Shown piece by piece: positions 33,120 through 47,979 of a stretch of DNA of 64,000 nucleotides (position 1 is its first letter; each line of letters opens with the position of its first letter). The position numbers were made by a program, and so were the translations under genes. The notes under the pieces were generated by a model. It saw only the letters and a list, made by a program, of their open reading frames with translations. It ran no database searches and had not been told where the DNA came from. Source of the stretch: Bradysia coprophila (taxonomy: Eukaryota; Arthropoda; Insecta; Diptera; Sciaridae); the NCBI RefSeq assembly GCF_014529535.1, contig NW_023503375.1, positions 3,469,620 to 3,533,619 of the forward strand, in the 5' to 3' direction.

Positions 33120-36100
33120 GTTCGCTACAATCCAATCGAAAATGCATCGATAATATGACCAAAAACAAGGCAATGTCTTGCCAAAAACCTTAAATGTATG
33201 AAAATATTCATCACACTCTGTCTATTCCTTGTAAGCATGATAACTCTACGCAAGTGATTTTTTTCGGATTTACCAAAAAAAAATTATTCGATTGGATATG
33301 AAATGACCAGAGCGGAGCGAGTGTCGTAATTCACACGAGTTTCATTTTTATTCGAGAGGTAAGCTGGTATGCACTCTTTTCAGCGCCTTTCACGACAATA
33401 TGACTTAAGTATCACAAGGAGCATGATTTAAGATAAAACGAGACCTTTTACGTTTTTTTGTACTAATTGCAAAAATCTATCGGTAAAATCTGTCAGTCAA
33501 GGGACCCGATTCACTCAAAGAGTGGAGCCTAGTTTATCTACACAATGTTCAAAGTAGAATGTTTTCGGGGAAGTGGTTGAATTTTAGAGTTCTTACTCGA
33601 ATGAATGTAGTGGAGGAGTGGACTTTTAGTTTAGAAATTGTCAAACATAATAGTTTCGCTTAAAACCCAATTCTGGCCATTGTGGACCTACGGGACCCAC
33701 TTGTGTGTCCTCTAAAGTCTGCCACCTGCAAAGTATAAGCTTTCTTCTATTTTTGGTTCCGAATTTCGATTTTATACTTCTGTTGAATTTGTAAAGAATT
33801 CAAATCCATAGTAGAGTCAAGTACTATTTGCATTTTCGTCTCTATAATGATAACAGCTCTTTCAATTCTCTGCAAACGGATAAGAATGTAGTTTGTTCAG
33901 CGAAAAAAAATGGCTCAGTTTCTTATCTTCTTCAAAATAATTTTTTATGTTGATTAAAAGACGTCTCATCAACCATTTGATTAGGAGACTAATATTTTCA
34001 ACCGATGTTCAGTGTCACCAGTAAATGCGCAAAATGTTTTATTCATAGCTCTGAGCATACAGAAAAGAAATTTATTCCTGCCTGGTGATTACATTCTGGA
34101 GGGGAAAATTTATGAAATTTGAATGCGAAAGTATTTGTAGTCGAAGGTAGACTTTGGTATTTTTGTCAGAAAATGTAAATGTTAGAAGAATCGAAACTGA
34201 ATAATTTGTAGTTTTTTGTCGGAATGATAAGCAGCACGACAACGAGCAACGCTATAACTAAATAACTATAAAAAGTGAAGAATGTTAAATAGAAGCAATG
34301 ACGCGCCTAAACGAATTTACACATAAACGAAAGAAGAGAAGAAAAAAAGCATGAGGAGCCATAACGTATTCGATATACGGCTCCGGTATTAGTATACATT
34401 ATGATAATGTTATTAATAACAATAATGCTAATATAACACCTACGCGAAGTGTGTGTTGTAGAATAGAACGTCGAATCTTTTACATCATTGAATGAATGTG
34501 CTGGTGAGCGATAAGTAACAGAGTAAATATATGTTGTGCATACAGAAAGTATAAACAGAAAAAGATTCAAATAGCAGGTAATTAGCTGGAATGTTATTAA
34601 ATTTAATCGAATGGACCTTGTTACGCTTTATAATGCTGAGAGAAAGTTTCTAATTAATTTATTTACTGATCGACAACTGACTGACTGACTAACTACAATC
34701 TAGTTTTCGAAAATACTTTTTGAACATGTCGTCTACTTCATCGTCTTCTGCAGCACGGTTCAGATTTAGAATTTCCATTGTCATAAGATATGTCTACGAG
34801 TAGAAATTTATGAAGAAATGGAATAAGCACCTCCATAGGCTCTTGCTGCGCTTTCAATTAATGCTTCTCGTGTTGAATTCTAGAATTTTCAGATTTTTAA
34901 ACGAGAATTAAATCTCTGTACATGAATATCAAGTGATTATAGACGTCTTGAATGAGAACTTGATTTCTCTCATTCCTGAGTCACAATTTAACTACGCACC
35001 AAATTTAAAATCTACCTAAATGAGATATAATTTTTCACTTGTTTCAATTTTAGAATATAAATTTATCATGCCAGTGCCAGTGGGTGTAACCAGCAATTTA
35101 GTATAATTAAATAAGCAAAAACGTTCAACGTTGCAACTAAATTAGAGTTTAAATAACATGCGCGCGAACATAAAAGTGATGGAATCGCTACGATTATTTT
35201 AGCTTTGTTTTGTTGATATCATTTTTTGGGATCAGATGTTAAGGCAGAAAGAAAATCGTCTCGAGATGAAATTTATGTTTCCTTTATCATCACCACGCAT
35301 AAATGAATACATTAACAACAACTATATAGACTTGGTGGCAGTTTTCGTCGATGTCGACGTCGTTTTGGTCTAATCATCCTCACATGATCTTCTATCTCTA
35401 ATCCAAGTCTTAAGTCTCTTAAGTCTTATGTTTTAGGGTCAAAAGTTTATTAATCGAAAGTTCTAGAGATGGTGGCCTGGTGGCCCATGTAAAATAACAA
35501 ATCTTTAGGAATATAAAGCCGATTCAATAATCCCAAAAATCCATAAATTAACCCATAGAAAACTCAAAATTCTGACGCTGAGAAGAGTTTAAGAACGGCG
35601 GATAAGTAAATTGTTTTCGTCATTCTTCCTTCTGTGACCTCAGAAATAGACTTGCTGAAGAAATTTCTTCCTGGCTAACCATTCTAAGAAGCTACATCTT
35701 AGAATCATAATTTTTCTATTGTTTTGCTGAGATGTGTTGCATGAACTGAGCTTCTGATGTCAAATCACGAAGAATAACGAAAACATTTACTTCTTTACTG
35801 CTTCTCAAGAACTTCAAGATTTTTCAGGTTTCTGCGGATGAAGTAAATTCCTCGTTCAAGACACGTGACTACAGTATAGGTTTTTGGGATTCTTGAATCG
35901 ACTTTACATTGGTTCTTAAAGATTTGTTACTTTTCATAGTCCATCAGGTCACCATCTCTAGAACTTTCGCCTTATAACCTTAGAACTTATAACCTTTACT
36001 TTAATCGCATTCACTTTTCCTGACAATCCTGACATTTTGCTAAACCCTAAATGGCGATAAGTAGTCGACTTATAACTTATGACATATAGCCTATATAGCT

Positions 36101-36224
36101 TATAAGTCAGTTGCGCAAACTCTATATTCTACTCGATCTGACAATAATTTAATCAGTGCCGTAGCCAGACTCCAAAGTCAGTCTATTACGTTTTTTGCTT
36201 AAAGCATTGTAAAAAGTTCACAAA

Positions 36225-36340
36225 ATCTTTTACTTCATATGTTCAAACATACATTTTGCTATATGAACAACGCTAGATAAAGTACGTCACTTATTCTTGT
36301 CGTTGATGTCGATAGCAGATGATTAGCCGTTTGTAGAAGG
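36225..36340. repeat. TTAA-family fragment
   Basis: It carries ATCTTTTACTTCATATG, a CATTTTGC stretch, GTCGTTGATGTCGATAGCAG and ATGATTAGCCGT, in the order of the 43037 copy. The termini are lost. Confidence 0.5.
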
Positions 36341-38149
36341 TACTTTGCGAGATGTCAAATCAAAAAAAGGGGGAAAAAATTTGAAGATTCACCCAGTCTT
36401 CTGATGAATGGTTACCATGCCTACAACAAAAGAGGAAAATCAATAAAAAAAAATTGGTAAACAGTTCCGAAAAGAAATTGATTTCGCACTCACTTCCCAA
36501 ACAATCATAAACTGAACACACTATCGGTAAACTGTTTCGTTTTATGCCTCGAATAAATATTTGACAACTTTTTATTTACCTGATTATTGATAAGCCAAAA
36601 AGTCAATCACAATCCAAACTTGGGATATATTTATTTTGCTAACAAATACATTCGAATAAATGCTGCAAACGTTACGTGACCAATATTAGGACCAGACCGA
36701 CAAAGTTTTTTTTTTTGTCAACAAATATTGTATATCAATGTGTCATCAATGCAGCAATCTTCAATGTATTTTCCGTCTGAATGAAAAAACCTATCAACTT
36801 TTCGTTAATTTCTCTTCTTAAATTTAAAGTCTGTTCAGCAATATCTTTCCATGATATGAGAAAGCAAAAAATTTAATAAAAACTTTTAGATAAAAAGGAG
36901 AGAAAAAAATTGCAGACATCATCTGCGCCGCAGCAATGATATAAAACAGAAGAACCGACCATCCATTAATCATCGTATTTTAAAAGCATATACGATCAAA
37001 CATATGGGCGCCTTTATTTGACAAAAATCATACATTTCGAGACACTCCATAGAATTGTACAATTTATGTTCATGTTTTAGGCGCTTGGTCTGTTGCCATT
37101 TTTAATATAAATTAATATATTCACCACGTCGTGTATATGTACCGATCCATTCGTTTTAGGGTTTATTGTTAATACAATCCGTCAATCATTTCAAATCACT
37201 TAAGGAACCATTGTTGTTACATTCTAGATGTTACACGGCTGTGTAAGTATTGTTGTTGGTGTTCAACAACATGCGGTGCCTATTAATTTCACAATCACGA
37301 AAACGTAGCGTGCAATGTTGCGTTACAAAAATTAGGGATGGTTACGGTTTTGACATAAAAATCCTAATCGAACCCTGCTGTGGCCTGCCTATAAGTCGAA
37401 CCGAGGAAAAAAAATGGTAGTTGTAATATGTCTGATGCGATTTTTCCATTTTACCCATAAAATTATTAGCAGCAACACGGGAAATGTATCGGTGCAAGAT
37501 ATTTGGTTTTATGGAAACCCCTCACAGTGCACTTGGATACGTTGACAAAAAAAAAGTTCGTGAAATGACTTGGGGTGGAATACCCATTTCCAAGCAACGT
37601 AACACACAACCAAATTGCTGATAAAATATCAAAAACATGGTTTTTTACTTAAACCAGAAACTTTCTATTTTGTGATGTGATGTGTGGTTCTGTTTATGTA
37701 TAGGCGAACCGATGTATAACATCCGAATCCTCTATTAATTGCACATTATCATGTGAAATATCCATTTCCGTGTCGTAGAATTCAAATCTTTAATTAGATG
37801 TTAATTCAGTCAATTAATGTTGCTCTTTTCAGGTAGAAATCTACTATTTTATCAGCAATTTGAATGGTAATTTTTTGGAGTATAGTCTGGGAGTCTACTG
37901 AACGATTTTAATTGGACGTATTTTTCCGATGTTTAACAGTAAAATATTCAAACTTTTCATTAAACGAAGAGTGTGGAAGAGTAAATCTTTCGTTAGGTTA
38001 CGGACTATGAAGATGTGTTTCTTATGAATGAAAGTTTTTTCTATCTTCGTTTGGTTTTGTGACTCTATTTCGCTTTATGTGCTAAATTTCTGTACGACGT
38101 TTAAGGTACACCCCAAATAAATTATAAATTCAAAACTTTGTGTAGCCAT

Positions 38150-38361
38150 GGGAGTGTTCATAAATTACGTAAGCAAGTGATTAGTCTCTAAAAAGTACAA
38201 AAGAATAGCTTACGCAGCCTATTGATTTAGGGGTATCTGTGTACAAGGGAATATTATTTGTGAATTTCACGAAACCCTAATTCCATAAATTTCACAAATA
38301 ATATGCCCTGGGTGCCCTAAAAACTCCCGGAATCAAGCTTACGTAATATATGAACGTTCCC
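38150..38361. repeat. Fold-back MITE with GTTCATAAATTACGTAAGC ends
   Basis: The left end GTTCATAAATTACGTAAGC and the right end GCTTACGTAATATATGAACG are inverse. A second inner pair, AATATTATTTGTGAATTTCA and its inverse, meets near 38270. Confidence 0.7.
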
Positions 38362-38724
38362 TATCTAAATCATTCACACTTTTTATTAAACAAATTTTCT
38401 TTCCTTATTTTTCAGGTAAGTTACCATACTCATCACGTTGTTTTTTGTACATTGAAAATACCACGACGTTTGCAATGTATCGTCGCTTTATTGTAAGGTT
38501 TGTATATAGAAAGAAATTTGATCCTTTTCTCTTCAAAAACAATACAATCGGTCAATGTGTGGTCTGCTAAGGGACATGAGTTAGCAGTTCTGATCGATGT
38601 AACGGGAGTTTGTTTCTTAATATGCGAATCAATTGAATGTTGAATGATGATAAGGAATGAATGGTTTATGTACTCATTTGTGGTTAACCTTTCATAAACG
38701 GCAATCTTATCTATACATCTGTTA

Positions 38725-38815
38725 CTTGGTCTGTTTAAAGTATTTGCATTACGAAATCTTTTACTTCATTAGTTTCAACATGGATTTTTATACAGTGTTG
38801 CATATAAAGAAGCTT
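38725..38815. repeat. TTAA-family fragment
   Basis: It shares AAATCTTTTACTTCATTAG, then TTTCAACATG and a CATATAAAG stretch with the family core. Edges uncertain. Confidence 0.4.
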
Positions 38816-39734
38816 TAAAAAAAATCCCTCAAAGACGAGTGAGGTGGGACTGTACAATTTACCGACTGTGCCAAAAATTATTTCCTTTAGTTTATGGTTT
38901 AATGGTCATCACAAACTTTTCCACCACGCATTCCATATGTACACCACATGACCTTTGCCACAGCAACAAAATCTGATTCAACCATAATTAACTCAACAAC
39001 GTGAATGAAAGGCTATTTTCGTACTCTATTTACCGATCTGAAATTGGCATAATGATATTTGCTCCAAGCACTTTGATGATTCATAGCATAAAGAACACAT
39101 ATGTTTACATATAGCCATATATATATGTTATATCAACGCACCCTCTTAAGACTGCTATCGACGTATACATTCATATATAAAAGTAAACCATATTAGGCAA
39201 TATAACGAGGGGTTGAACGCGTGCAGAATGCATTGATCCAATTTTCGTATAGATACAATAGCCACACGCCGCCCATGATCTTGCTCAACAATACTCTTTA
39301 TTTTTCCTTTTTCAATCTTCACACACACATTCATACTAAAACGGCGGACCATGTAGAAAGGAAATCCCAACATTGAAGATGTGAAAAGGTATTACATTTT
39401 GACGGCGCAAATCTGCGAAAATGCAACACACCGACAAACTGTTCTCAGATAGTTTTGGCTCTTGATTTTATGAAACCGACTATAATGAACTATACACACG
39501 TATGCGAACCGATGCGTGCATAAAATGTTCTTTGTGTGTATTCGGATCATACAATCATCGTTCGTACTCTTCTAAATCCAATCGTACATTGATGACGATG
39601 ATGATGACTTTTGGGGATGCTGTGCTCTCTTTGTGCTCTCCGTACCACGCACAAGATGTGAAAGAAAATCAAAAAGCGAAAAAATCTCAACACACTATCA
39701 AACGAGAGTATATATTATGTGCAGACATCCGCGC

Positions 39735-39801
39735 ATGCTCAAACTATTGTGTGCCGTTTTCATACTTCTTGTACCATACATTTTCAGAGCTGCCGTTCTC
39801 G
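39735..39801 (+). CDS. Speculative signal-peptide exon
   Basis: From an ATG at 39735 the frame reads MLKLLCAVFILLVPYIFRAA and VLG, then G|GTAGTGAG, a mediocre donor in phase 1. It looks like a secretory signal or anchor (a Lys before 12 hydrophobic residues). An in-frame ATG lies 18 bases upstream. The phase matches the donors at 26767 and 57797, so it could be an alternative first exon. AT-rich DNA often encodes hydrophobic runs by chance. Confidence 0.2.
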
Positions 39802-42800
39802 GTAGTGAGTATATTATTTTGATGATTTTTCACTATTAAATAAACATGGCCGTTGTTATGTTGTGCATGTCGAACGCGTCTCGCGATGTCTTGTGAATAA
39901 CAAATCAGAAAAGTTCATAATTTAATGAAAAAAAATTTAAAACTGCTCGTTTGAATTGAAAGAATAAATAAAATGCCGTTTCCGATTTGAATTAGTTGTG
40001 ATTTGGTGTTCGATTCAATGAGACTTTCCAATTGAATAAAATGTTGCCAATGGCCAAAGTGTTACGTTAACGTTGAAGAGTACATCATAATTTCATAGCT
40101 CTGGCTGTTTGGTACATATACACCACATCCAGTGGAAGAATTTCGTCATTGAAAATTTGTGAGAATTGTGGGTAGTTTTCTCTGGCAAATTGTTTTCTGT
40201 ATTAGATTTGTATACATATTGTGATCTGCAGAGCGTAGCGGAAATAATAGTAGAAAAAAATCGTCTGGATATTGGGGTGTGACTTGAACGGAATTTTATT
40301 AATTTTATTGTTTTTCTAACAATTCAATTGGTTTTTGTGTTAAAGTGAGTGAAAGAAGGAAAATTTCTTTGACTATTGATATTGCACACTATACGACCGT
40401 TTTCTTATTTTACATACATTATACACATCATCGTATCGGTACTTACTATACTTTTCTCAGACTATTTTATTGAGCTACTATAAAAACGAGGGGGATTTTT
40501 ATTAGTCATTTGTTGCTTCTATTATTCAAATCATATCGTCGGGTTTTATCCTCGTACAAATCCTAAAGAAACGGAAAAAAAACGTACACAAAACGAAAAG
40601 CCATAAATTGTACATTATTGTATAGCATGCATCAATGAAAGTAAGAGAAGGTTCTATTTGTGTGCTGTGTGTTTATTTTTCTATATTTAATTTAGATCTT
40701 TTTTTCCCCTACACTTCTTCCGTCTCTATATGAAATGCGCATTTTCTAAATTTATTTGAATTGTACATAACAACGACGTCTTATCGAAGATGATTTTTTT
40801 TATATCTTCCTTCGTCTCGTTTCTTATGTTTCTTTCAATTTTTTTTTTAAACCAAGAACACTGTTCGTGAAGATTTAATTTATTGTTTATGTTTATGAGA
40901 AAACGATAAGAAGAACCACTGTTAAATTACTCATTGTAACTCAATATTGATAACCGCAAATGAATGAACGACTTTACGAGATTGTGTAACATTCAAACAT
41001 TTATTTATTACTCGATCAATCATCAACGGTACTCGTTTGGTTTTCTGGACGATGATTGGTATTCGACTTTCATGTTGTCGATTGTCCCAAAAAGGGACAT
41101 CAAGTTTCAAGTTTTTTCTCTCTCTATAAACGAAGCACTGAGTGGACAGACATCGAAAATATTTGTTCGCATCGTGTTGACAATTTTTATTGCGAAAAAA
41201 AACATTTTTGTGTACTCATACGGTCTTAAGCACACAATCAAGGACACATCCTTATCTCTACGTTTTTCAGCATATAATTGGCTAAATAAATAAATTCAAA
41301 CGAATATTATCCACACAAATGTACAATCAGACTCTCTGTTACCTTCACCGAAATGGAAACACATTTTATTGCGCTGTGGTAAACATAAATTTGTTTGAGA
41401 TAAATTTTTGTCAGCGAAGATAAGCACTTTACTTAGACGTCGACAATTTCAAGAATAATAATAATGCTTTCGGTAGTTTAAACATTCCATGTTACTTTTT
41501 CGGGCGATAACGGTGCATTAAAACAGTATTTAAACAAAACAAACAAAATCCGTTTCGAAATGTGTTGATCATCTGCTCGACGCGACCTTGCCTTGCAGAG
41601 AAACATTAAACACTTCGGGTGGGGTGTAGTTGACGATCGAAAATTTGCGCCCATTGGGGCTCTGGCGAGTGCGTGGAAGATGAAACAGTGAGCAGATGTG
41701 TCATACTCCAAAGAATATTTCAAGCAATTGTCTGCATATGCAAAGCTTCATTCCATTTTATTGCCCAGATAAAATCCATTTTAATTGACATCCGCCCAGT
41801 CTTTCAGTTTAACAATACTTTGTTATGGTAACTCAATATCACAATGACAAATAGACTTATAAAATCATATTAGGTAACGAGAATAAAAAAGACATTAAAA
41901 CTTATACGTACATTCTAATGACATCACTCAGACCTGCACATACATTACAATTCTGAATTATTTTATTGTTTTATAATGATACACAATGTCGACAATCGTA
42001 TGGTTAACATTTTATTACATTTTGCAATATAATTTCGTTCGTTTATACATTTAAATCAGTTAATTAGAGTAGATCGAGTTAAATATGTTTTTTTTTATTC
42101 ATTTTTCGTTTACTCCACAATATCTTACACATACGTTATGCAAACCCAAACGTATCATTAGCGTAATCACGTTTCGCATTAAGTTTGAAAAGCAATTTTT
42201 CTAGAACAGAACCTTCAATTCAGTACGGTGTGTGAAGGCTATCTTTGGCTAACCATAGCATGGAATTAAATATGAATTTTTAGATTAAACATTGAATTGG
42301 AGTATAACAGTTAAAATGATGCGGTGAAGGGAAAGTCTTACTTGCAAATGCATTGTTCGTTTCAAACATATTTACCATGAGAAAGCAATATAGGGGGAGA
42401 ACGAACCTTTGTACTTTCTACATCATATCACGAACAAACAAACGCTATATCTGTATCAGCCAGTCTATTATAACAACAGCATCGATGATAGTTTCCATTA
42501 AAAAGAAATTAATCATTTTATCAGTTCAATTTCATAGCATTGAACGGCATATGGGTCGCGTTAAAACAGGAAATTCGAATTAAATATGAACCATATTACA
42601 TCACACTGTACATACGTGTACACATCCTAGATTTTTGAGAATAGATTTTTGTACGAGCTGTACGTATTGTAATAGTTTTAGCTGCTTAAGAGAGTTTATT
42701 ATCACATTGAACTCTGCGGCTCTAAACTTTTTGAAGGAACCAACAGACTGTAGTGGCATGTGGCAGACCACTATAAAATTTTATTGCCAATGCTTTTACT

Positions 42801-43036
42801 GGTGCTCTTAGTGAGAAAATTTCCATGTTATTAACTCAAATAAAAAAAACTTTATTTTCATTGTGTCGTAAATATAAAGCTGAGTTATTTCCGATTTTTA
42901 TATTCCGAAAACATATGTTGAACAACTATCAACTTCACCTTCATTTAAGTAGTTATTTCTGCAAAGGCGTTGAAAAAGGGAATCGTTTGTGTTACTAGAT
43001 GTGACACGAGATGTGATAACATCAACATCAAACGCT

Positions 43037-43239
43037 TTAACCTGTTACAGACGACAAGTATATGACCAGTATTATTATCGGGTCTATTACTTCCACCGAT
43101 CAAAGTATTCTTAATCAGTTGATTTCAAATCTCGTACTTCAATTTATTTAACATGCATTTTACAATATAAAGGACCATATTACCCAGAGCTCGTCATTTT
43201 GTTTGTCGTCCTTATCCATAACAGATTAATAGCCGTATG
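43037..43239. mobile_element. TTAA-family MITE (inverted copy)
   Basis: It begins TTAACCTGTTACAGACGACA and runs through CGTACTTCAATTTA, AGGACCATATTACCCAGAGC and CATAACAGATTAATAGCCGT, the reverse order of 30508-30720. The right terminus is lost. Confidence 0.65.
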
Positions 43240-43324
43240 ATCAAAAGAAGATTCAAGTGACCGTTTCATACAGCTCCGAAATGTTGAAATGTTTTTTTTA
43301 TGCCATCGAGTGATGTACTAGATT

Positions 43325-43430
43325 GTGTACTTGTTTGAAACTTTTAATTTTGCCAAGTGTTGTCGAAGTGTATGGATGCAGTCACACAAGGCAAAATACA
43401 AAGTTCCAATCAATTACGTAAGTTATTTGA
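43325..43430. repeat. GTTCCAA-family MITE, copy 1
   Basis: It has TTTGAAACTTTTAATTTTGC then CAAGTGT, and ends CACACAAGGCAAAATACAAA and GTTCCAATCAATTACG. Arms are inverse. The family has further copies at 52965-53095 and 58355-58478. Confidence 0.65.
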
Positions 43431-43660
43431 ATCACTAAGCCTCGGGACGTTTTGACGTTCATATGCCTAGAAAATATTTTTGGGAAAATTTACGAAAATT
43501 TGAGAAAATTCGTGAAAATGTTTTCGCGAATATAGGCACTGCTGAGTTGCATATAACGTTTTACTCAATAGTAGCAACGAAAGTTTTCTTTTTCGTCACT
43601 CGGTTGAGAAGTAGCAATTTATGCAACAAGTTGCGAAATGGAGTGGTTTTTGTCATTAGG

Positions 43661-43797
43661 TGACGATTAGTTTAAAAACTCATCTTTGGCATTCTTGCCT
43701 CTCTTTCTAGCATACACATCAAATTCATGCGATAGAAAGAGAAGAAGAAAGGAGTGGAAAGATAGAATGCCAAAAACGAGTTTTGAACTAATCGTCA
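43661..43797. repeat. Fold-back MITE
   Basis: It starts TGACGATTAGTTTAAAAACT and ends with the inverse (GAGTTTTGAACTAATCGTCA). GGCATTCT and CTCTCTTTC are answered inside. It sits in otherwise repeat-free AT-rich DNA. Confidence 0.75.
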
Positions 43798-45231
43798 TGT
43801 GATGTTATCAAATGAACGAAGCGAGCATGAGAAAGTTCACTTTTTGTAGCGCTGTTGCAGAAAGCACACTTCGCTACGGAATTACATAAAAATTAGGTTC
43901 GGTAATGCCTAATTTCTCCATCTATCATCTACTTTATATCTCACACCCAAACGAGCTCGTCAGTTCAATAAACATATACTACACTCAAAATTCACGTTTA
44001 TCGTTCTGTTGAAAAACAAGATCGATAAAATCTCAACTGAATCTGATTTTGTCCTAATTTTGTTCAGCCGCAAAAATCGGCCTAAATATAAAATCAAAAA
44101 AAAACCTCTTCTCCGTGTTAAGAATGTGTGCACTCTCATTCATGATGTGATCATTCAGCGTTTTTATTTTTATTATCTTGTATTGTTTCATGTTTAACAA
44201 TGTGTTCCGAATCCATCTGAATGCAAAAAAAACTTTCATCGAAAAAGAATCAATTCAACGATCTATGAAACAAAAGCACACTCACGATAATGAAATTTGC
44301 ACACAAAAAATTTAAATAAAATTCTTAATTCATTTCAAAAATTTGAAATAAATCATCACGGTCAAGTGGTTTTTATTTTGATTTTTATTTGTGTAAAAAA
44401 TTTCAATTTAAAAACAAAACATAAAATATGCAAAAGCACACGCTCTTTTGGTCTCTTTTTCATTTCGGTAAGCAAAAAAAATGAAAATGAAAAAAGACAT
44501 TGTCGGTTGGTAATGGTTGAATGTGTGTACGTAGTGTTATATTCTTTCGGCGGTATGTTTATATCTACGTTTTGGTAACAATGTTAATTGATTGTTGGCA
44601 GTAAATTTTCAACTCAAAGTCCTTTTTTTTTCGCTGAACGAGGTATAATTTATCATTCTACACTGAGCACGTTATTTACGATCACAGTGTTCATCCTGTA
44701 ACTTTTGACAGCAGACGCATCCTTGGATATTAATATAATTTCGAGGTGGTCGCCAACAAATTATCTTTCTTGAATTTGAACATATGGATTCAACGTAAAA
44801 GTACACAGCTCATTTACGTGTCTTTACGTAGAAAGCGGTACAGTCAGTGCTCATAGCGCTCAACAAGTTGAAAATGTTTTTCGAAAAAGAAATTTTTTAT
44901 TTCGAGACTTTCCGGCTTCCGATGACAGACTATTTTTGATTTCGGATTATTTTAATTCAGCCATTTCGCCTGTATCTTTTTATGATTTAAACGTGCTCGG
45001 CGGATTGTCAACGAGATCATAAATTTTACGAATATTCTTTTTTCTCGGTTTTAATGTTTTTTTGAGACACACGCGAAGTAATTAAATTGGTCCGTATAAC
45101 CAATAGTCAGATAAATTATCTTTGCTAACAGTGATCACAATTTCCTATTGTTTTTAACGATCTCATAAATCTTGTTTTCGTTAATTTTTTCATTAATCTT
45201 TCAAAATTTTGTTTTCCATCTCTGAAACAAT

Positions 45232-45448
45232 TACAGTCGATGACTTTGAAATAAGTGACGTATTTCATTTTAACTGATCCACTCTCATACAAACAAATAG
45301 TTTTATGTCTTGAGACGGTTTTACCATTACCTCATGTACATTGTTCACCCGTATAATTAAGCATTAAAGCCCATTTGTTTGTACGAGTTGATCAGCTGAA
45401 AATCAGCTGAAACAAATTGTGTCACTCATTTGAAAGTCGCTGACTGTA
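45232..45448. mobile_element. Tc1/mariner-like MITE (copy 2)
   Basis: It starts TACAGTCGATGACTTTGAAA and ends with AAAGTCGCTGACTGTA, with TA at both edges. A second inverse pair inside includes CATACAAACAAATAG and TTTGTTTGTACGAG, and CAGCTGA occurs twice near the right end. It is related to 1485-1624. Confidence 0.7.
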
Positions 45449-47979
45449 ATTTTCGAATCTTAATTCCGAGCCCAAATATTCTACTTCAGTTCATCATCTG
45501 CAGCTAGGGCACAAACACCACGTGGTGCTCTGTCCATGAAAAAATACCAAGCATTTCACTATTCCGAATGTTCTAACAACAAATTCTGTGAGATTAATTA
45601 GTCCTGAAACCAAGTAATACCCGTCCGGAAAGACCATTAAGATAGATGAAACAAGTAGTATTAGTCGATTAAGCTAATAAATTTCGAGAAGCCTCCACTA
45701 TCCTCCGATAATAATTATCGTCAAATTGATATTCACAGACATTTACTTTATTGACCAGAAATGGTTTTTCCTACCGAACCTTTATTTCACCATAAATTTA
45801 TTCAGTCTCGTCTACAACACACATCAATTTGTCTGCTTTTCTATTGGTAGAACGTTTTTACAGCGAAAAAAGCGTTACTTAATCGAGCATCTTTAATCAT
45901 TTTGCAAGTTTTTATCGTTGATTCTGCTGGAATCATCAGTAGTTTAAGGGTTTAAGTACATCAATTGGTCTGATGTTATATGAGTTGAGTCACTCAAGTT
46001 AATTTGTTGGAGAGTTTGTAATAGCAGTTATTCCATGTCATTAACGGATACGTGGTGGATCTCTTTGATGTATTTTTTTTTCTCCATTACTCAAGGCAAC
46101 AACTCCATCTGTATAAGTGGCGTAATTGAACCATTAAATGATTGGTACATTTTCTGGAAAATGCACTTGATGCATTGTCGATTTCTCGTTTTATACTTCT
46201 TCTCAAGTGAATTTTTATTGCGCCGTAAATTACAACTCTTGTACCATAATAATGTACATAATGGTAATGAGCACTGCACACATTGTTTTCATATTGAATT
46301 CTTTACTCGTCTTATCGTACAGCATTTAGTATCCTCCATGTATCGAAAAGAATATCATTTTAAATTGACTTCAATTCAATAATTTCACATAATAACTTTT
46401 GTTACATAAAGCTCGTCAAATTCAAAAATGAAATTATGGTTACGCATATTGAATACCCAGTCAACATTAGTTGATCCCATCTTCATCCATCATTGCGCGT
46501 GTCATATGTTAAATAATTTCTGTGTTAGCACAACATTATAGAAATGCTCTTTGATGTTCGTTTCTCACACACTCACGCCAGAAAATACAAAGTCAATGTT
46601 GACAAGAGAATTTCTTTTATTTGAAGACAAATTTATAATTCAAAATTGATGAATTGATGTTATATGATGTGTGCCGCATGCACTTTCGTACATGATTTAT
46701 AAACCATTTGATTTTCGTTATTATTATTTGCGTTTAATCTTTCTCAACGATTTCCATTTTTCTCTTCAGTTTGAGTTCATTTCAATTTTCTTTTTGAACG
46801 AAACATTGCGCTAATTCCATCCACACACAGATCATATATTAACATTATTCCGAGTTAAGCTCTCAGATGAAACAAACATAACATTTACAATTCAAATGGT
46901 ATAATTGATCAAAGTACTTCGAAGAATTTTCGTAATGAATAGATCTATGTCATCCCGAATCGAAGAATTTTATAGCAATAAAGAGGCAAAGACATTGTGA
47001 GTTTATCAATCGTGAATAACATGGCAAATGATTTCATTTATAAAAACATTTATAATTTTTTTAAATTAAAAATGAGATAATCCAGTTGGGTTGAATTATC
47101 AGAAATGCGAGTTAATAATTGGAAAAATGTGATTCATTAAACGGCTAGTTTAATTCGAAATACTCTGTGGTGCGGCAGATTAACTTTGAGCTGTACTTTT
47201 TATTGCGTCTATTCCTAGAGAACCAAAACATAAAAATCGACACCAAATAACATCACGCCTTGAAACTAGAAAAAAAAACTTTAAATCGAAACACAGGTTA
47301 CCATATAGGTTTTTAGCATTAACCGAGGCAGCAACTACATGTATTAGGTTTCATTCGATTAATTTTTATTTATTTTTTATTTTCTGCGAGTTTACATCGA
47401 TTGAATGCCAACTGCTGCAAAAAAGAATAAACTGAACGCTAAATTCATAGAGTGAATTTAATTAAGCTGAATTGAGCTGATGATTCGTTTGTGACCGCAA
47501 ACAAATTTTAATGAAGACATTTCTATCAATTTCCAACAGCTGTAATAAATGAACAACACAAAACCATCAAGCCCATCCAACAGAAATATTTTAACGAAAA
47601 TTTATTTTGTCAACAGAAAGTTAGACGAAAAGAAATTCATTTATTGCTCGAAAGACTGGAACTGAATTGAATTGAAACTTTTCAATTGATCGAACAATGG
47701 TCGCATAATTTGCGAAATTATTTTTTCGCAAATTGACCGAATTGCTTGATGGTGCGATTTTAAAATAATTGATTTTAATTACAATTAATCAAAAAAAAGG
47801 CAGAAAAAATTGTTTTGGCAGTGATTGTGAAGGGCGACAAATGTCGTCATAGTTTACAAATAGAGTTCACCCATTTTTGTAGCATTATTGCACAACAGAT
47901 ATGCCGATACGTGTAATCAAAACATAAAAAAATTCCTTAAATCTGTCACTTCTTTTGTTTAAAGTATGTCCCAGTTTTC

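Noticed and set aside
40964..41293. Open frame of 109 codons
   Set aside because: AT-rich composition, no domain, no repeat or splice support.
46035..46382. Open frame of 115 codons
   Set aside because: It is rich in Phe/His/Ser and lacks a recognisable domain or splice context; it fits chance in AT-rich DNA.
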